A stretch of DNA of 64,000 nt from Paenibacillus allorhizosphaerae (GTDB lineage: Bacteria; Bacillota; Bacilli; Paenibacillales; NBRC-103111): NCBI RefSeq assembly GCF_910594985.1, contig NZ_CAJVCE010000002.1:372001-436000 (forward strand), written 5' to 3'. Below, one piece after another: positions 54,551 to 63,045 of the stretch. The notes under the pieces are model-generated. The model did no database searches, was not told the origin of the DNA, and worked only from the letters and a program-made list of their open reading frames with translations. The position numbers were made by a program, and so were the translations under genes. Position 1 is the first letter of the stretch, and every line of letters begins with the position of its first letter.

Positions 54551-55134
54551 ATCTGGCCAACCGGATCACTTTGGCGAGAATTTTTTTAGTTCCGATTATT
54601 ATGTTTTTCCTGCTCGTCAATGTGAAAACGCCCCATATCCGGATCGAGCAGTTCACGATTACCTATAATCAAATCATCGCAGCGTTAATTTTTATCGTAG
54701 CCGCCAGCACGGACAGTTTGGACGGCTACATTGCAAGGAAACGAAAGCTTGTTACGAACCTGGGCAAGCTGCTCGATCCTCTCGCCGATAAGCTGCTGGT
54801 ATCGGCCGTGCTCGTTTCTCTCGTGGAAATGGGCAAGCTTGGCGCTTGGGTTGCGATTGTGATCATTAGCCGGGAGTTCGCCGTTACAGGCCTGCGGCAG
54901 ATCGCGCTGCTTGAAGGAAGAGTGATGGCGGCCAGCAAATGGGGGAAATGGAAAACGGCCGTTCAGATTACAGCGATTATCGCGCTGTTGCTGAACAACT
55001 TTCCGTTTGAATTCGTTCATTTCCGGTTTGATCTTTTTGCGAGCTGGGTGGCGGCGATCATTACGATGTACTCCGGTTTCGATTATTTTATGAAAAACAA
55101 GGACGTCATTAACTGGAATGAGCAAAAACAATAG
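54547..55134 (+). CDS. pgsA: CDP-diacylglycerol-glycerol-3-phosphate 3-phosphatidyltransferase
   Basis: A 195-residue polytopic membrane enzyme that makes phosphatidylglycerol phosphate from CDP-diacylglycerol, the product of CdsA at 10390. The CDP-alcohol signature D-x2-D-G-x2-A-R-x8-G-x3-D-x3-D is complete at about residues 58-82 (DSLDGYIARKR, then LGKLLDPLADK). Four to five spans are visible. It overlaps rimO (ATGA) and the stop lies in the 5' arm of its terminator. In B. subtilis it directly follows ymfM; here yajQ and rimO lie between. Confidence 0.95.
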   Translation: MNLANRITLARIFLVPIIMFFLLVNVKTPHIRIEQFTITYNQIIAALIFIVAASTDSLDGYIARKRKLVTNLGKLLDPLADKLLVSAVLVSLVEMGKLGAWVAIVIISREFAVTGLRQIALLEGRVMAASKWGKWKTAVQITAIIALLLNNFPFEFVHFRFDLFASWVAAIITMYSGFDYFMKNKDVINWNEQKQ

Positions 55135-55160
55135 GTTTCCCGCCTATTGTTTTTGTTTTC
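55124..55160 (+). terminator. Terminator overlapping the pgsA stop
   Basis: AAAAACAATAGG (55124-55135) pairs perfectly with CCTATTGTTTTT (55143-55154), followed by GTTTTC. The 5' arm contains the end of pgsA, including its TAG. Confidence 0.85.
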
Positions 55161-55177
55161 ATATGCAGGATGTTCAG

Positions 55178-55206
55178 GTTCTTTACGCGAAATCGCCGTA
55201 AAGAAC
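55178..55206 (+). repeat. 10-bp inverted repeat upstream of cinA
   Basis: GTTCTTTACG (55178-55187) and CGTAAAGAAC (55197-55206) are perfect inverted repeats with a 9-bp centre, about 90 nt before cinA and without a T run after them. The symmetry suggests an operator for a dimeric regulator, or an RNA hairpin; it is not a LexA box. Confidence 0.45.
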
Positions 55207-55294
55207 GGTATTTTGAGAATATCAAGAAAAGCTATATTTAAGACACGTTGAAGGACTCCTATAAAAGCTTTTCTAACCCGAAGGAGGATGCTGA

Positions 55295-56542
55295 ATGAGA
55301 GCGGAAATCATAGCGGTGGGCACCGAGCTCTTGATGGGCCAGATCGTCAATACGAATGCTCAATACTTATCGCGAGGGCTGGCTGACATCGGTGTCGGCG
55401 TTTATTTTCAAACCGTCGTCGGTGACAACGCTCAGCGGATCAAGGAATCGCTGCGCATCGCCAAAGATCGGGCGGACGTCATTATTTGTACCGGCGGGCT
55501 CGGTCCGACACAGGACGATTTGACTAAGGACGTACTAGCTGAAACGGTCTGCCAGCGTCTTGTCATGCACGGTCCCTCGATGGATAAAATCGAGCACATG
55601 TTCCAAAAGCGCGGCGTACCCATGGTAGAAAGCAATGCGCGCCAAGCGCTCATGCTGGAGCATAGCGAGCCGCTTGCCAATGATACCGGTCTTGCGGTAG
55701 GCGTCGCGTTGACCCATGAAGGCACACATTACATTTTGCTGCCTGGGCCGCCGAAGGAAATGAAGCCGATGTTCGACCGCTACGCCAAGCCGTGGATCGC
55801 GGCTCAGATGGGGAGCGTGCAGCCGCTGTATTCCGTGATGCTGAAGTTCGCAGGCATCGGCGAGTCGCAGCTGGAGCATGAGCTCATCGATTTGATCGAA
55901 GCGCAGAGCGATACGACGATCGCTCCGTATGCCAAGGAGGGAGAAGTGGCGATCCGGCTGACCACTCGTGCCGCTTCCATGCTGGAAGCACAAGCGAAGC
56001 TGAAGCCGCTGGAGGAGGAAATCCGCAGCCGGGTAGGCCAATACATATACGCTGCCGAGGACATTGCGTTGGAAGAAGCGGTACTGCGGCTGCTCACCGA
56101 GCAGGGCCGTACGCTGGCTGTGGCGGAGAGCTGCACGGGCGGGCTGCTCAGCGACCTGCTTACGAACGTTCCTGGGAGCTCGGCGGCCTTCGCGGGCGGG
56201 ATTATATGTTACACGAATCGACTGAAGCACGAACTGCTGAATGTGCCGATGGAACAGCTCGAAGGCTCGGGCGCGCCGGGAGCCGTCAGCGAGGAAACGG
56301 CCAAACGGCTAGCGGAACAGATCCTTTCGGTGACCGGGTCGGATTACGGGGTATCCGTCACGGGGGTAGCCGGTCCCGGCGAATCGGAGGGAAAGCCGGT
56401 CGGTTTGGTGTACGTCGGAGTGGCCAGCCGCGACGGTGAGACGACGGTGAAGCAGCTGCAGCAGTTCGGGAACCGGGAAACGATCAAGCTGCGGTCCGCG
56501 AAGAGCGCACTCTATCAGCTATGGAAACGGATGAATTCATAG
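55295..56542 (+). CDS. cinA: CinA family protein (ADP-ribose pyrophosphatase/NMN amidase type)
   Basis: A 415-residue two-domain CinA. The N-terminal MoCF domain (about 1-170) has EIIAVGTELLMGQIVNTNAQYLSR and ICTGGLGPTQDDLTKDVL. The C-terminal CinA/PncC domain (about 260-410) has AESCTGGLLSDLLTNVPGSS and SVTGVAGP. Homologues clear pyridine-nucleotide breakdown products (nicotinamide mononucleotide amidase). In streptococci cinA is part of the competence regulon and is cotranscribed with recA, but here a terminator separates them. ACCCGAAGGAGG precedes ATG 55295. Confidence 0.94.
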   Translation: MRAEIIAVGTELLMGQIVNTNAQYLSRGLADIGVGVYFQTVVGDNAQRIKESLRIAKDRADVIICTGGLGPTQDDLTKDVLAETVCQRLVMHGPSMDKIEHMFQKRGVPMVESNARQALMLEHSEPLANDTGLAVGVALTHEGTHYILLPGPPKEMKPMFDRYAKPWIAAQMGSVQPLYSVMLKFAGIGESQLEHELIDLIEAQSDTTIAPYAKEGEVAIRLTTRAASMLEAQAKLKPLEEEIRSRVGQYIYAAEDIALEEAVLRLLTEQGRTLAVAESCTGGLLSDLLTNVPGSSAAFAGGIICYTNRLKHELLNVPMEQLEGSGAPGAVSEETAKRLAEQILSVTGSDYGVSVTGVAGPGESEGKPVGLVYVGVASRDGETTVKQLQQFGNRETIKLRSAKSALYQLWKRMNS

Positions 56543-56587
56543 CTTGCGAATCGGTAGAAAATGCAATATAATAGCAATAACGGAAGC

Positions 56588-56625
56588 ACCGTAACAAGTC
56601 AGCCATTTGTTACGGTTTTTCTTTT
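56588..56625 (+). terminator. Terminator between cinA and recA
   Basis: ACCGTAACAA (56588-56597) pairs perfectly with TTGTTACGGT (56607-56616), followed by TTTTCTTTT. It isolates recA from cinA. Confidence 0.9.
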
Positions 56626-56635
56626 GCCACAGACG

Positions 56636-56649
56636 CGAATGTATGTTCG
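56636..56649 (+). promoter_or_regulatory. LexA-binding SOS box of recA
   Basis: CGAATGTATGTTCG matches the Bacillus SOS consensus CGAACNNNNGTTCG at every fixed base except position 5 (T for C), the same deviation I recall in the B. subtilis recA box. It ends 9 bp before the -35 of the recA promoter. Confidence 0.85.
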
Positions 56650-56658
56650 AAAAAAAGC

Positions 56659-56687
56659 TTGGCAACGGAAGCAAAAGCAGTTATGAT
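56659..56687 (+). promoter_or_regulatory. Sigma-A promoter of recA
   Basis: TTGGCA (56659-56664), a 17-bp spacer and TATGAT (56682-56687). A transcription start near 56694 gives a leader of about 30 nt before the recA TTG. The SOS box lies just upstream. Confidence 0.75.
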
Positions 56688-56723
56688 AGAACTATCGAAT
56701 ACGAGAAAAGGGAAGTGAGTCTC

Positions 56724-57779
56724 TTGGCAGATCGCAAAGCGGCCTTGGAAGCGGCTCTTCGCCAAATTGAGAAGCAATTTGGCAAAGGCTCTATAATGAA
56801 ACTGGGTGAATCCACCCACATGCAGGTAGAAACGATCCCCAGCGGTTCGCTGGCACTGGACATTGCGCTTGGCATCGGCGGTTTTCCGCGCGGAAGAATC
56901 ATTGAAGTATACGGTCCGGAATCGTCCGGTAAAACAACGGTTGCGCTGCATGCAATCGCGGAAGTGCAGAAGTCGGGCGGTACCGCCGCTTTCATCGATG
57001 CGGAACATGCGCTTGACCCGCTGTATGCAAGCAAGCTCGGCATCAACATCGACGAGCTGCTGCTGTCGCAGCCGGATACGGGCGAGCAGGCGCTCGAGAT
57101 CGCGGAAGCGCTCGTTCGCAGCGGCGCTGTAGATATCATCGTCATCGACTCCGTGGCGGCGCTCGTGCCGAGGGCGGAGATTGAAGGCGAGATGGGCGAT
57201 TCCCACGTCGGTCTGCAGGCGCGTTTGATGTCGCAGGCGCTTCGTAAGCTTTCCGGCGCAATCAATAAGTCGAAAGTCATCGCCATCTTTATTAACCAGC
57301 TTCGCGAGAAAGTAGGCGTAATGTTCGGGAATCCGGAGACGACGCCGGGCGGCCGCGCACTTAAGTTTTACTCGTCCGTTCGTCTGGACGTGCGACGGGT
57401 TGAAACGATCAAGCAAGGCAACGATATGATCGGTAACCGGACCCGGATCAAAGTCGTGAAGAACAAAGTAGCTCCTCCGTTCAAACAAGCGGACATCGAT
57501 ATTATGTACGGCGAAGGCATATCCAAGGAAGGCAGTATCGTCGATATCGCGACCGAGATGGATATTATTCAGAAGAGCGGCGCTTGGTATTCATTCAATA
57601 ACGACCGCCTCGGTCAAGGCCGGGAAAACGCGAAGCAGTTCTTGAAAGAAAACCCGCAGCTGGCAGATATTATCGAGAAGAAAATTCGCGAAAACAGCAA
57701 TTTGATCGTAGCGATTGGCCCGAATACGGATGACGATGAAGAAGAGGAGCAGGACTTGCTTGCATCTTCGTTTGAATAA
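56724..57779 (+). CDS. recA: Recombinase RecA
   Basis: A 351-residue RecA that forms filaments on single-stranded DNA, drives strand exchange and stimulates LexA self-cleavage. Walker [10 protein letters not shown] is at about residues 66-74, the [13 protein letters not shown] Walker B/L1 region at about 140, and the L2 loop [10 protein letters not shown] at about 205. The C-terminal tail is acidic (DDDEEEEQD). TTG 56724 gives the standard start [27 protein letters not shown]; the frame stays open upstream, but the predicted transcript begins near 56694. Expression is SOS-controlled. Confidence 0.97.
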   Translation: MADRKAALEAALRQIEKQFGKGSIMKLGESTHMQVETIPSGSLALDIALGIGGFPRGRIIEVYGPESSGKTTVALHAIAEVQKSGGTAAFIDAEHALDPLYASKLGINIDELLLSQPDTGEQALEIAEALVRSGAVDIIVIDSVAALVPRAEIEGEMGDSHVGLQARLMSQALRKLSGAINKSKVIAIFINQLREKVGVMFGNPETTPGGRALKFYSSVRLDVRRVETIKQGNDMIGNRTRIKVVKNKVAPPFKQADIDIMYGEGISKEGSIVDIATEMDIIQKSGAWYSFNNDRLGQGRENAKQFLKENPQLADIIEKKIRENSNLIVAIGPNTDDDEEEEQDLLASSFE

Positions 57780-57857
57780 GATTCAAGAACTCGCAAGCGG
57801 TAAAGTTTCTGCCGTTTGACAGCAGATATCGTTACATGGAAAGAAGATTACATGGGG

Positions 57858-57895
57858 AGGCACCTTTACGCGAACGTTAAAGGTGCCTTTGTTAT
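57858..57895 (+). terminator. Terminator after recA
   Basis: AGGCACCTTTA (57858-57868) pairs perfectly with TAAAGGTGCCT (57878-57888) around CGCGAACGT, followed by TTGTTATG. The T run is modest but the 11-bp stem is strong. Confidence 0.75.
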
Positions 57896-58241
57896 GATTG
57901 CAGACGGTCGTATATATGTTGGCCTCAAAGGAGCTACGGCTTGCACTGAAGCGTTGCACGCACGCGCATATAATATGCCTGTCCATATGAACGATGCCGG
58001 TGAGAAGTTTTTCTTAAAGGATCAGAATGTATGCATGATCAGCGAAGCAAGAACGGTTCGGATCTTTCAAGAAAAGTTTCATCAGAAAGCAGGAATACCA
58101 ATAATAAAACAGGAATGTCAAGAAAGCATCATCATAAGACACGAACGTGTCTTCTTCGGGAACGCTTCGACCGGAAGCTTGCCACATTTCGGGAAGGAGA
58201 ACAGACGATGTCCGGCGAGAATCACAATCAAACGGGATTGA
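57894..58241 (+). CDS. Doubtful open reading frame between recA and recX
   Basis: A 115-codon frame, possibly starting at ATG 57894 with AAAGGTG about 6 nt upstream (inside the recA terminator stem). The first ~60 codons (MIADGRIYVGLKGATACTEAL and on) look protein-like, while the rest is an unstructured mix with Arg, Lys and Cys that overlaps the recX start out of frame. I recognise no family. It could be a real small gene whose end has drifted, the 5' part of a longer recX leader, or chance. Its base composition is more A-T rich than its neighbours. Confidence 0.25.
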   Translation: MIADGRIYVGLKGATACTEALHARAYNMPVHMNDAGEKFFLKDQNVCMISEARTVRIFQEKFHQKAGIPIIKQECQESIIIRHERVFFGNASTGSLPHFGKENRRCPARITIKRD

Positions 58242-58906
58242 TAACAAAAGTAGAGCGGCAAAAACGGTCGCCGCACCGCTATAATATATTTGTTGATGAG
58301 AACTTCTCATTTTCAGTGCACGAGGATATTTTGATCAAATACAGGCTCATGAAAGGGGAGCAGTTGGAGGAAGCGGGCCTCCGGCAAATATTGCACGCGG
58401 AAGAGGCAAACAGAGCGTACTTGGACGCAATCCGGCTGTTATCAAACCGGCTTCGCTCGGAGCACGAAATGCGGGCGAGACTAAAACAAAAAGGATACGA
58501 TCCGGACATCGTCGGGAAGACGATGGAGAGGCTGCAAAACGAAAAATATTTGGATGATGAGCTGTTCGCCGAGCAGTTGACGAGGCAGCGGCTGGAGTCG
58601 CAAAAGAAGGGGCGGTACTTCATTCGCCAGGAGCTTCAGCAAAAAGGGATCAAAAAGGATACGATCCATGGAGCAATGGAACTTGTGGACGAAGAGACGG
58701 AGTTCCGTATGGCATTCGGATTGGCGGAAAAAAGATATGCGAGCGAGCTGAACCGTGACCCGGTCAAAGCAAGGCCCAAAATCGCCGGATTTCTTCAGCG
58801 CCGAGGTTACCCGGGGTCCGTAGTCAGCAGGGTGCTCAAACAATTGTCTGTAGGAAAGCAGGAAGAGGAAGAATGGGATGCGGACGAAATCGGCGATGAA
58901 TTTTAA
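58208..58906 (+). CDS. recX: Regulatory protein RecX
   Basis: A 232-residue RecX that binds and modulates RecA filaments. It consists of helical three-helix repeats, with the family pattern SEHEMRARLKQKGYDPDIVGKTMERLQNEKYLDDELFAEQL (about residues 85-125) followed by RYFIRQELQQKGI. The N-terminal ~25 residues and an acidic C-terminal tail are less conserved. ATG 58208 has GGGAAGGAGAAC upstream; the frame is open further left without a good site. It lies 428 nt after recA, behind the recA terminator. Confidence 0.92.
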   Translation: MSGENHNQTGLITKVERQKRSPHRYNIFVDENFSFSVHEDILIKYRLMKGEQLEEAGLRQILHAEEANRAYLDAIRLLSNRLRSEHEMRARLKQKGYDPDIVGKTMERLQNEKYLDDELFAEQLTRQRLESQKKGRYFIRQELQQKGIKKDTIHGAMELVDEETEFRMAFGLAEKRYASELNRDPVKARPKIAGFLQRRGYPGSVVSRVLKQLSVGKQEEEEWDADEIGDEF

Positions 58907-58962
58907 TGAAATTAATATTTAATTATATTAACTGAGTAGAACTGAACAATTATTACAAAACC

Positions 58963-58992
58963 TTGACAAGCTTCTTCGTCAAAAGATAAAAT
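58963..58992 (+). promoter_or_regulatory. Sigma-A promoter of rny
   Basis: A perfect TTGACA (58963-58968), an 18-bp spacer and TAAAAT (58987-58992). It lies 160 nt before the rny start, leaving a leader of about 155 nt that contains a short open reading frame and a hairpin. Confidence 0.75.
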
Positions 58993-59031
58993 AAACGTGT
59001 ATATACATTATACAAAGGAGTCGTCCCAATT

Positions 59032-59091
59032 ATGACGGGAGCGATTCATCAAAGTAAAATCGCCAATTTTTACTTTTTCTTGCGTTTGTAG
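59032..59091 (+). CDS. Putative 19-residue leader peptide upstream of rny
   Basis: ATG 59032 opens a frame of 19 codons ending in TAG at 59089-59091. AAAGGAG lies about 11 nt upstream, a plausible ribosome binding site. The second half of the peptide is aromatic and hydrophobic (ANFYFFLRL). An A-T rich hairpin lies inside the frame, so translation could change its folding. Whether it is translated is unknown. Confidence 0.35.
   Translation: MTGAIHQSKIANFYFFLRL
59051..59080 (+). promoter_or_regulatory. Attenuator-like hairpin in the rny leader
   Basis: AAAGTAAAA (59051-59059) and TTTTACTTT (59068-59076) form a perfect 9-bp A-T rich stem with an 8-nt loop, followed by TTCTTG. It lies inside the short leader frame. 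It resembles a weak terminator that a translating ribosome would disrupt. Confidence 0.45.
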
Positions 59092-59154
59092 AACGGATAA
59101 AAACCTGATTATCCCAAGCTTACCCCTTGGAGAAACAACGAGGAGGTGAACTGG

Positions 59155-60699
59155 ATGCCGAACATGGCCATCTGGATCCTGGTCGTTCTCGTTGTTGGTG
59201 CTCTATGCTTATGGATTGGTTATTTTATCCGCAAGTCCATTGCAGAGGCGAAGATTTCCAGTGCTGAACATGCTGCCGAACAAATTTTGGAAGGTGCCCG
59301 CAAAGAGGCAGAGGCGCTGAAGAAAGAAGCGGTTCTCGAGGCTAAAGATGAAATTCACAAACTCAGGACCGAAGCTGAAAAAGACATTCGTGATCGTCGA
59401 AATGAAACTCAACGACAAGAGAGACGATTGTTGCAAAAAGAGGAGTCGCTGGATAAAAAATTAGATTCTCTCGAGAAAAAAGAAGAGCAGGTCGCCAACA
59501 AAGAGAAACGTATCGAAGAAACTCAAGGACAAATTGATCAAATTTACAAAGATCAAGTTGCTGAGCTGGAGCGGATTTCCACGTTGACGATGGAGGATGC
59601 AAAGAACATCATATTAACCAACGTCGAGCAGGAAGTTCGGCATGAAACCGCTCAACTCATCAAAGAAATCGAACAGCAGGCGAAAGAGGAAGGCGACAAG
59701 AAAGCCAGAGAGATTATTACTTTGGCGATCCAGAGATGCGCTGCCGACCACGTAGCAGAGACAACGGTTTCAGTCGTAGCGCTTCCAAATGAGGAGATGA
59801 AAGGTCGCATCATCGGCCGCGAAGGCCGCAATATTCGCGCCCTTGAGACCTTGACAGGCATCGACCTCATTATTGACGATACGCCTGAGGCTGTCATTTT
59901 GTCCGGCTTTGACCCGATTCGGAGGGAAATTGCCCGCACATCGCTCGAGAAGCTTGTTGCAGACGGCCGGATTCATCCGGCGCGCATCGAGGAGATGGTG
60001 GAGAAATCCCGTAAAGAAGTGGACGAACGGATTCGCGAATACGGCGAACAAGCTACATTCGAGACTGGCGTTCACGGACTTCACCCGGATCTGATCAAAA
60101 TATTGGGTCGCCTCAAGTTCCGTACAAGCTACGGGCAGAACGTGCTGAAGCACTCCATGGAAGTTGCTTATTTGGCTGGACTGATGGCAGGAGAGCTCGG
60201 GGAAGACGTGACATTGGCGAAGCGTGCCGGACTCCTTCATGACATCGGGAAAGCACTCGACCATGAGGTCGAAGGCTCACATGTAGAAATCGGCGTTGAG
60301 ATTGCCAAGAAGTATAAGGAACATCCGGTCGTCATCAACAGCATCGCCTCGCACCATGGCGACTGTGAAGCGACATCGGTTATCGCAATGCTGGTCGGTG
60401 CAGCGGATGCGTTGTCTGCCGCAAGACCAGGCGCCCGCCGCGAGACGTTGGAAACGTATATCAAGCGTCTTGAAAAGCTCGAAGAGATTTCGGAATCATT
60501 CGAGGGTGTGGAAAAGTCGTATGCGATTCAAGCAGGACGGGAAGTTCGCGTCATGGTTCAACCGGAGAAGGTTGACGATACGGAAGCATTCCGTCTGGCT
60601 CGGGACATTACGAAAAAGATCGAGAACGAGCTCGATTATCCCGGTCATATCAAGGTTACGGTCATCCGTGAAACCAGGGCCGTGGAATACGCAAAATAA
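59155..60699 (+). CDS. rny: Ribonuclease Y
   Basis: A 514-residue membrane-anchored endoribonuclease that starts decay of many mRNAs. Residues 3-23 form the anchor, about 25-200 a long charged coiled coil, about 205-265 a KH domain ([25 protein letters not shown]), and about 330-425 an HD domain with the [10 protein letters not shown] metal motif. The C-terminal [20 protein letters not shown] is the family signature. GGAGG at 59142-59146 fits ATG 59155 better than GTG 59146. It is followed by ymdB as in B. subtilis. Confidence 0.97.
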   Translation: MPNMAIWILVVLVVGALCLWIGYFIRKSIAEAKISSAEHAAEQILEGARKEAEALKKEAVLEAKDEIHKLRTEAEKDIRDRRNETQRQERRLLQKEESLDKKLDSLEKKEEQVANKEKRIEETQGQIDQIYKDQVAELERISTLTMEDAKNIILTNVEQEVRHETAQLIKEIEQQAKEEGDKKAREIITLAIQRCAADHVAETTVSVVALPNEEMKGRIIGREGRNIRALETLTGIDLIIDDTPEAVILSGFDPIRREIARTSLEKLVADGRIHPARIEEMVEKSRKEVDERIREYGEQATFETGVHGLHPDLIKILGRLKFRTSYGQNVLKHSMEVAYLAGLMAGELGEDVTLAKRAGLLHDIGKALDHEVEGSHVEIGVEIAKKYKEHPVVINSIASHHGDCEATSVIAMLVGAADALSAARPGARRETLETYIKRLEKLEEISESFEGVEKSYAIQAGREVRVMVQPEKVDDTEAFRLARDITKKIENELDYPGHIKVTVIRETRAVEYAK

Positions 60700-60714
60700 T
60701 TGCATACGCCCGAT

Positions 60715-60747
60715 AGAAAAGTGGCTGAATAAGCCACTTTTCTTTTG
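60715..60747 (+). terminator. Terminator between rny and ymdB
   Basis: AGAAAAGTGGCT (60715-60726) pairs perfectly with AGCCACTTTTCT (60732-60743) around a 5-nt loop, followed by TTTG. No clear promoter precedes ymdB, so partial read-through is likely. Confidence 0.8.
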
Positions 60748-60786
60748 TAAACTAATAACGAAACAGCACAACGAGAGGAGAGAGCC

Positions 60787-61581
60787 ATGCGCATCTTATT
60801 TATCGGCGATATTGTCGGCTCCGTCGGCCGGCAAGCGCTTAAAACCTATCTCCCCAAGCTAAAAGGAAAATACAATCCGCACTGGATCATTGCGAACGGA
60901 GAAAACGCGGCCGCGGGGCGCGGCATTACTTCGGCGATTACGAAAGAAATGTTCGAACAAGGCGTCCAAGGCATCACGATGGGCAACCATACATGGGATC
61001 AAAAAGAAATATTCGATTTTATCGATAAAGAAGAACGGATGGTGCGCCCGGCCAATTTTCCCGCCGGTACGCCGGGACGCGGGTTGGCTTATATCAAAAT
61101 TAAAGATACGGAGCTGGCGATTATTAATTTGCAAGGGCGCACGTTTTTGCCGCCGCTCGACTGCCCTTTCGAGAAAGCGAATGAGCTGGTAGAGCAAGCT
61201 CGCAAACGGACCAAGTTCATTCTGGTTGACTTTCACGCCGAAGCGACCTCGGAGAAAATCGCCATGGGCTGGCACTTGGACGGCAAAGTGTCTGCAGTCG
61301 TCGGTACGCACACGCATGTGCAAACGAACGATGAGCGCGTATTGCCGCAAGGGACCGCGTTTGTAACGGACGTGGGCATGGTGGGTCCCCGAGATGGCAT
61401 CCTGGGGATGGAGCGGACGGCAGTGCTGCAAAAATTCAAAACACAGCTTCCGGTGCGTTTTATTGTGGATGAAGGCAAGTGGCACTTTCATGCGGCGGTG
61501 ATTGATTTGGACCCGGCGACCGGATTTGCCAAAAAAATCAGTATGGTTCGAATGGATGAGGACAAGCTGCTGTTTGAGTAA
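60787..61581 (+). CDS. ymdB: YmdB family metallophosphoesterase
   Basis: A 264-residue phosphodiesterase of the YmdB (TIGR00282) family. Metal-binding motifs: FIGDIVGSVGRQ (Asp 8 region), NGENAAAGRGIT (Glu/Asn near 39-40), MGNHTWDQKEI (Asn/His near 67-68) and GTHTHVQTNDERVLPQGTAFVTDVGM (His residues near 176-178). The B. subtilis protein hydrolyses cyclic nucleotides in vitro and influences biofilm and motility choices and nanotube formation. GAGAGGAGAG precedes ATG 60787. Length is exactly the family norm. Confidence 0.95.
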   Translation: MRILFIGDIVGSVGRQALKTYLPKLKGKYNPHWIIANGENAAAGRGITSAITKEMFEQGVQGITMGNHTWDQKEIFDFIDKEERMVRPANFPAGTPGRGLAYIKIKDTELAIINLQGRTFLPPLDCPFEKANELVEQARKRTKFILVDFHAEATSEKIAMGWHLDGKVSAVVGTHTHVQTNDERVLPQGTAFVTDVGMVGPRDGILGMERTAVLQKFKTQLPVRFIVDEGKWHFHAAVIDLDPATGFAKKISMVRMDEDKLLFE

Positions 61582-61652
61582 AATGGCTAACCGAACCAAA
61601 CGAATGAATATTCGAAAAATTCGAATTAATTAGAAAACGACTTCTTCGGAGA

Positions 61653-61682
61653 GCAGGAATTAACTGCTAATTCCTAGAATAT
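61653..61682 (+). promoter_or_regulatory. Sigma-H-type promoter of spoVS
   Basis: GCAGGAATT (61653-61661), a 12-bp spacer and CTAGAATAT (61674-61682) match RnAGGAwww / RnnGAATww at all positions but one (C for the first purine of the -10). spoVS is a known sigma-H gene in B. subtilis, so the match is likely functional. Confidence 0.7.
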
Positions 61683-61726
61683 GAATAGTACTGGAAGCTA
61701 TCATCATTCCCGAGGAGGTACTTTTC

Positions 61727-61987
61727 ATGGAAGTATTAAAAGTTTCAGCAAAATCCAACCCAAATTCCGTTGCAGGCGCACTCGCTGGGGTATTGCGGGA
61801 ACGCGGAGCCGCGGAGCTCCAGGCGATCGGGGCCGGAGCATTGAATCAGGCTATCAAAGCGGTAGCGATCGCACGAGGATTTGTTGCTCCCAGCGGGGTT
61901 GATTTGATCTGCATACCAGCGTTTACCGATATCGTCATTGATGGTGAAGACCGGACAGCCATTAAATTGATTGTCGAGCCGAGATAA
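61727..61987 (+). CDS. spoVS: Stage V sporulation protein S
   Basis: An 86-residue SpoVS of the Alba-like fold family, nearly invariant among spore formers: MEVLKVSAKSNPNSVAGALAGVLRERG, then IGAGALNQAIKAVAIARGF and IPAFTDIVIDGEDRTAIKLIVEPR. In B. subtilis it is needed for normal coat assembly and septation timing and is also found in some non-spore formers. GAGGAGG lies before ATG 61727. Its own promoter and terminator make it a single-gene unit. Confidence 0.98.
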   Translation: MEVLKVSAKSNPNSVAGALAGVLRERGAAELQAIGAGALNQAIKAVAIARGFVAPSGVDLICIPAFTDIVIDGEDRTAIKLIVEPR

Positions 61988-62015
61988 GTCAACCTTTCAT
62001 AAGCTTTACCCAAAC

Positions 62016-62044
62016 ACCTGTTTACTTTGTAGACAGGTTTTTTG
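62016..62044 (+). terminator. Terminator after spoVS
   Basis: ACCTGTTTAC (62016-62025) pairs with GTAGACAGGT (62029-62038) with one G-U pair and a TTT loop, followed by five further T. Confidence 0.8.
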
Positions 62045-62097
62045 TATTATCGTTTAGTCATGGCAGGTACATCAGGCAACCTATTTCCAGGAGGCGG

Positions 62098-63045
62098 ATG
62101 ATGATGCGAATTATTGACGGGCACTGCGATGCGCTTTATAAAATGTTTGAAAATCCGGTTATTGATTTTTACGATTCGGTTGCGGTCGGACTGGATGTGT
62201 CCTATGCAAAAATGAAAAAATCGAATGTAAAAATTCAATTTTTCGCTATTTATTTGCCTGAACGTATAACTGTCCCTAAATTTGACCATTACTTGGAGTA
62301 TATAAATATTTTTTATCAAAAAATCACATGTGATGGAAGGGTTCGTTTGATCAAGAACCGCGATGATTTGCATACGGTTTGGAACAGTGAAAGTATCGGC
62401 GCCATCTTAACGGTCGAAGGCGCAGATGCGATTCAAGGCAACCCTCTGTTTACCCGAACGCTGCATCATTTGGGAGTGCGCTTCATCGGCGTCACATGGA
62501 ATTACGGAAACTGGGCGGCAGACGGGATTTTAGAACCGCGGCAAGGCGGATTTTCGAGGCATGGAAAAAGCTTTATTAAAGATTGTGACGATTTGGGTAT
62601 CCTATTGGATGCATCCCATTTGTCTGTGGCAGCTTTTTGGGATTTGGCCGCAGCTTCAGCGAGACCGTTCGTAGCGACGCATTCGAATGCGAAAGCGTTA
62701 TGCGGGCACCCAAGAAATTTGGACGACAATCAGCTTCGCGAACTGATTCGTCGGGATGGACGGATCGGCGTCACGTTTGTGCCGTGGTTTGTGGACGGCG
62801 GCCAAGCATCTATTGATGGGATTCTCAGGCATATAGACTACATCGGCGCATTGGGCGGTGAACGCCAGCTGGTGCTGGGGTCGGATTTTGACGGCATAAG
62901 CCGCACCATACCTGGCCTGGAGCACGCCGGACAATACGGCAATTTGGTCGACGCTTTGTCGAAACGGTATTCCAACGTGCAAGTCGAGCGCTTCTTATAC
63001 GGCAACTGGTACTCGTATTTGGAACGACATCTGCCCGTTCACTAA
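62098..63045 (+). CDS. Membrane-dipeptidase family (M19) zinc dipeptidase
   Basis: A 315-residue M19 (renal dipeptidase-like) hydrolase that probably cleaves dipeptides, including D-amino-acid ones. Zinc ligands: IDGHCDAL (His-x-Asp, about residues 6-13), the bridging Glu in LTVEGADAI (about 105), and two His in LLDASHLS and FVATHSNAKALCGHPRNL (about 165-205). The C-terminal GSDFDGISRT is the family's substrate-side motif. It is cytoplasmic: no signal peptide is seen. Three consecutive ATG codons (62098, 62101, 62104) follow AGGAGG; the second fits the spacing best. Confidence 0.88.
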   Translation: MMMRIIDGHCDALYKMFENPVIDFYDSVAVGLDVSYAKMKKSNVKIQFFAIYLPERITVPKFDHYLEYINIFYQKITCDGRVRLIKNRDDLHTVWNSESIGAILTVEGADAIQGNPLFTRTLHHLGVRFIGVTWNYGNWAADGILEPRQGGFSRHGKSFIKDCDDLGILLDASHLSVAAFWDLAAASARPFVATHSNAKALCGHPRNLDDNQLRELIRRDGRIGVTFVPWFVDGGQASIDGILRHIDYIGALGGERQLVLGSDFDGISRTIPGLEHAGQYGNLVDALSKRYSNVQVERFLYGNWYSYLERHLPVH

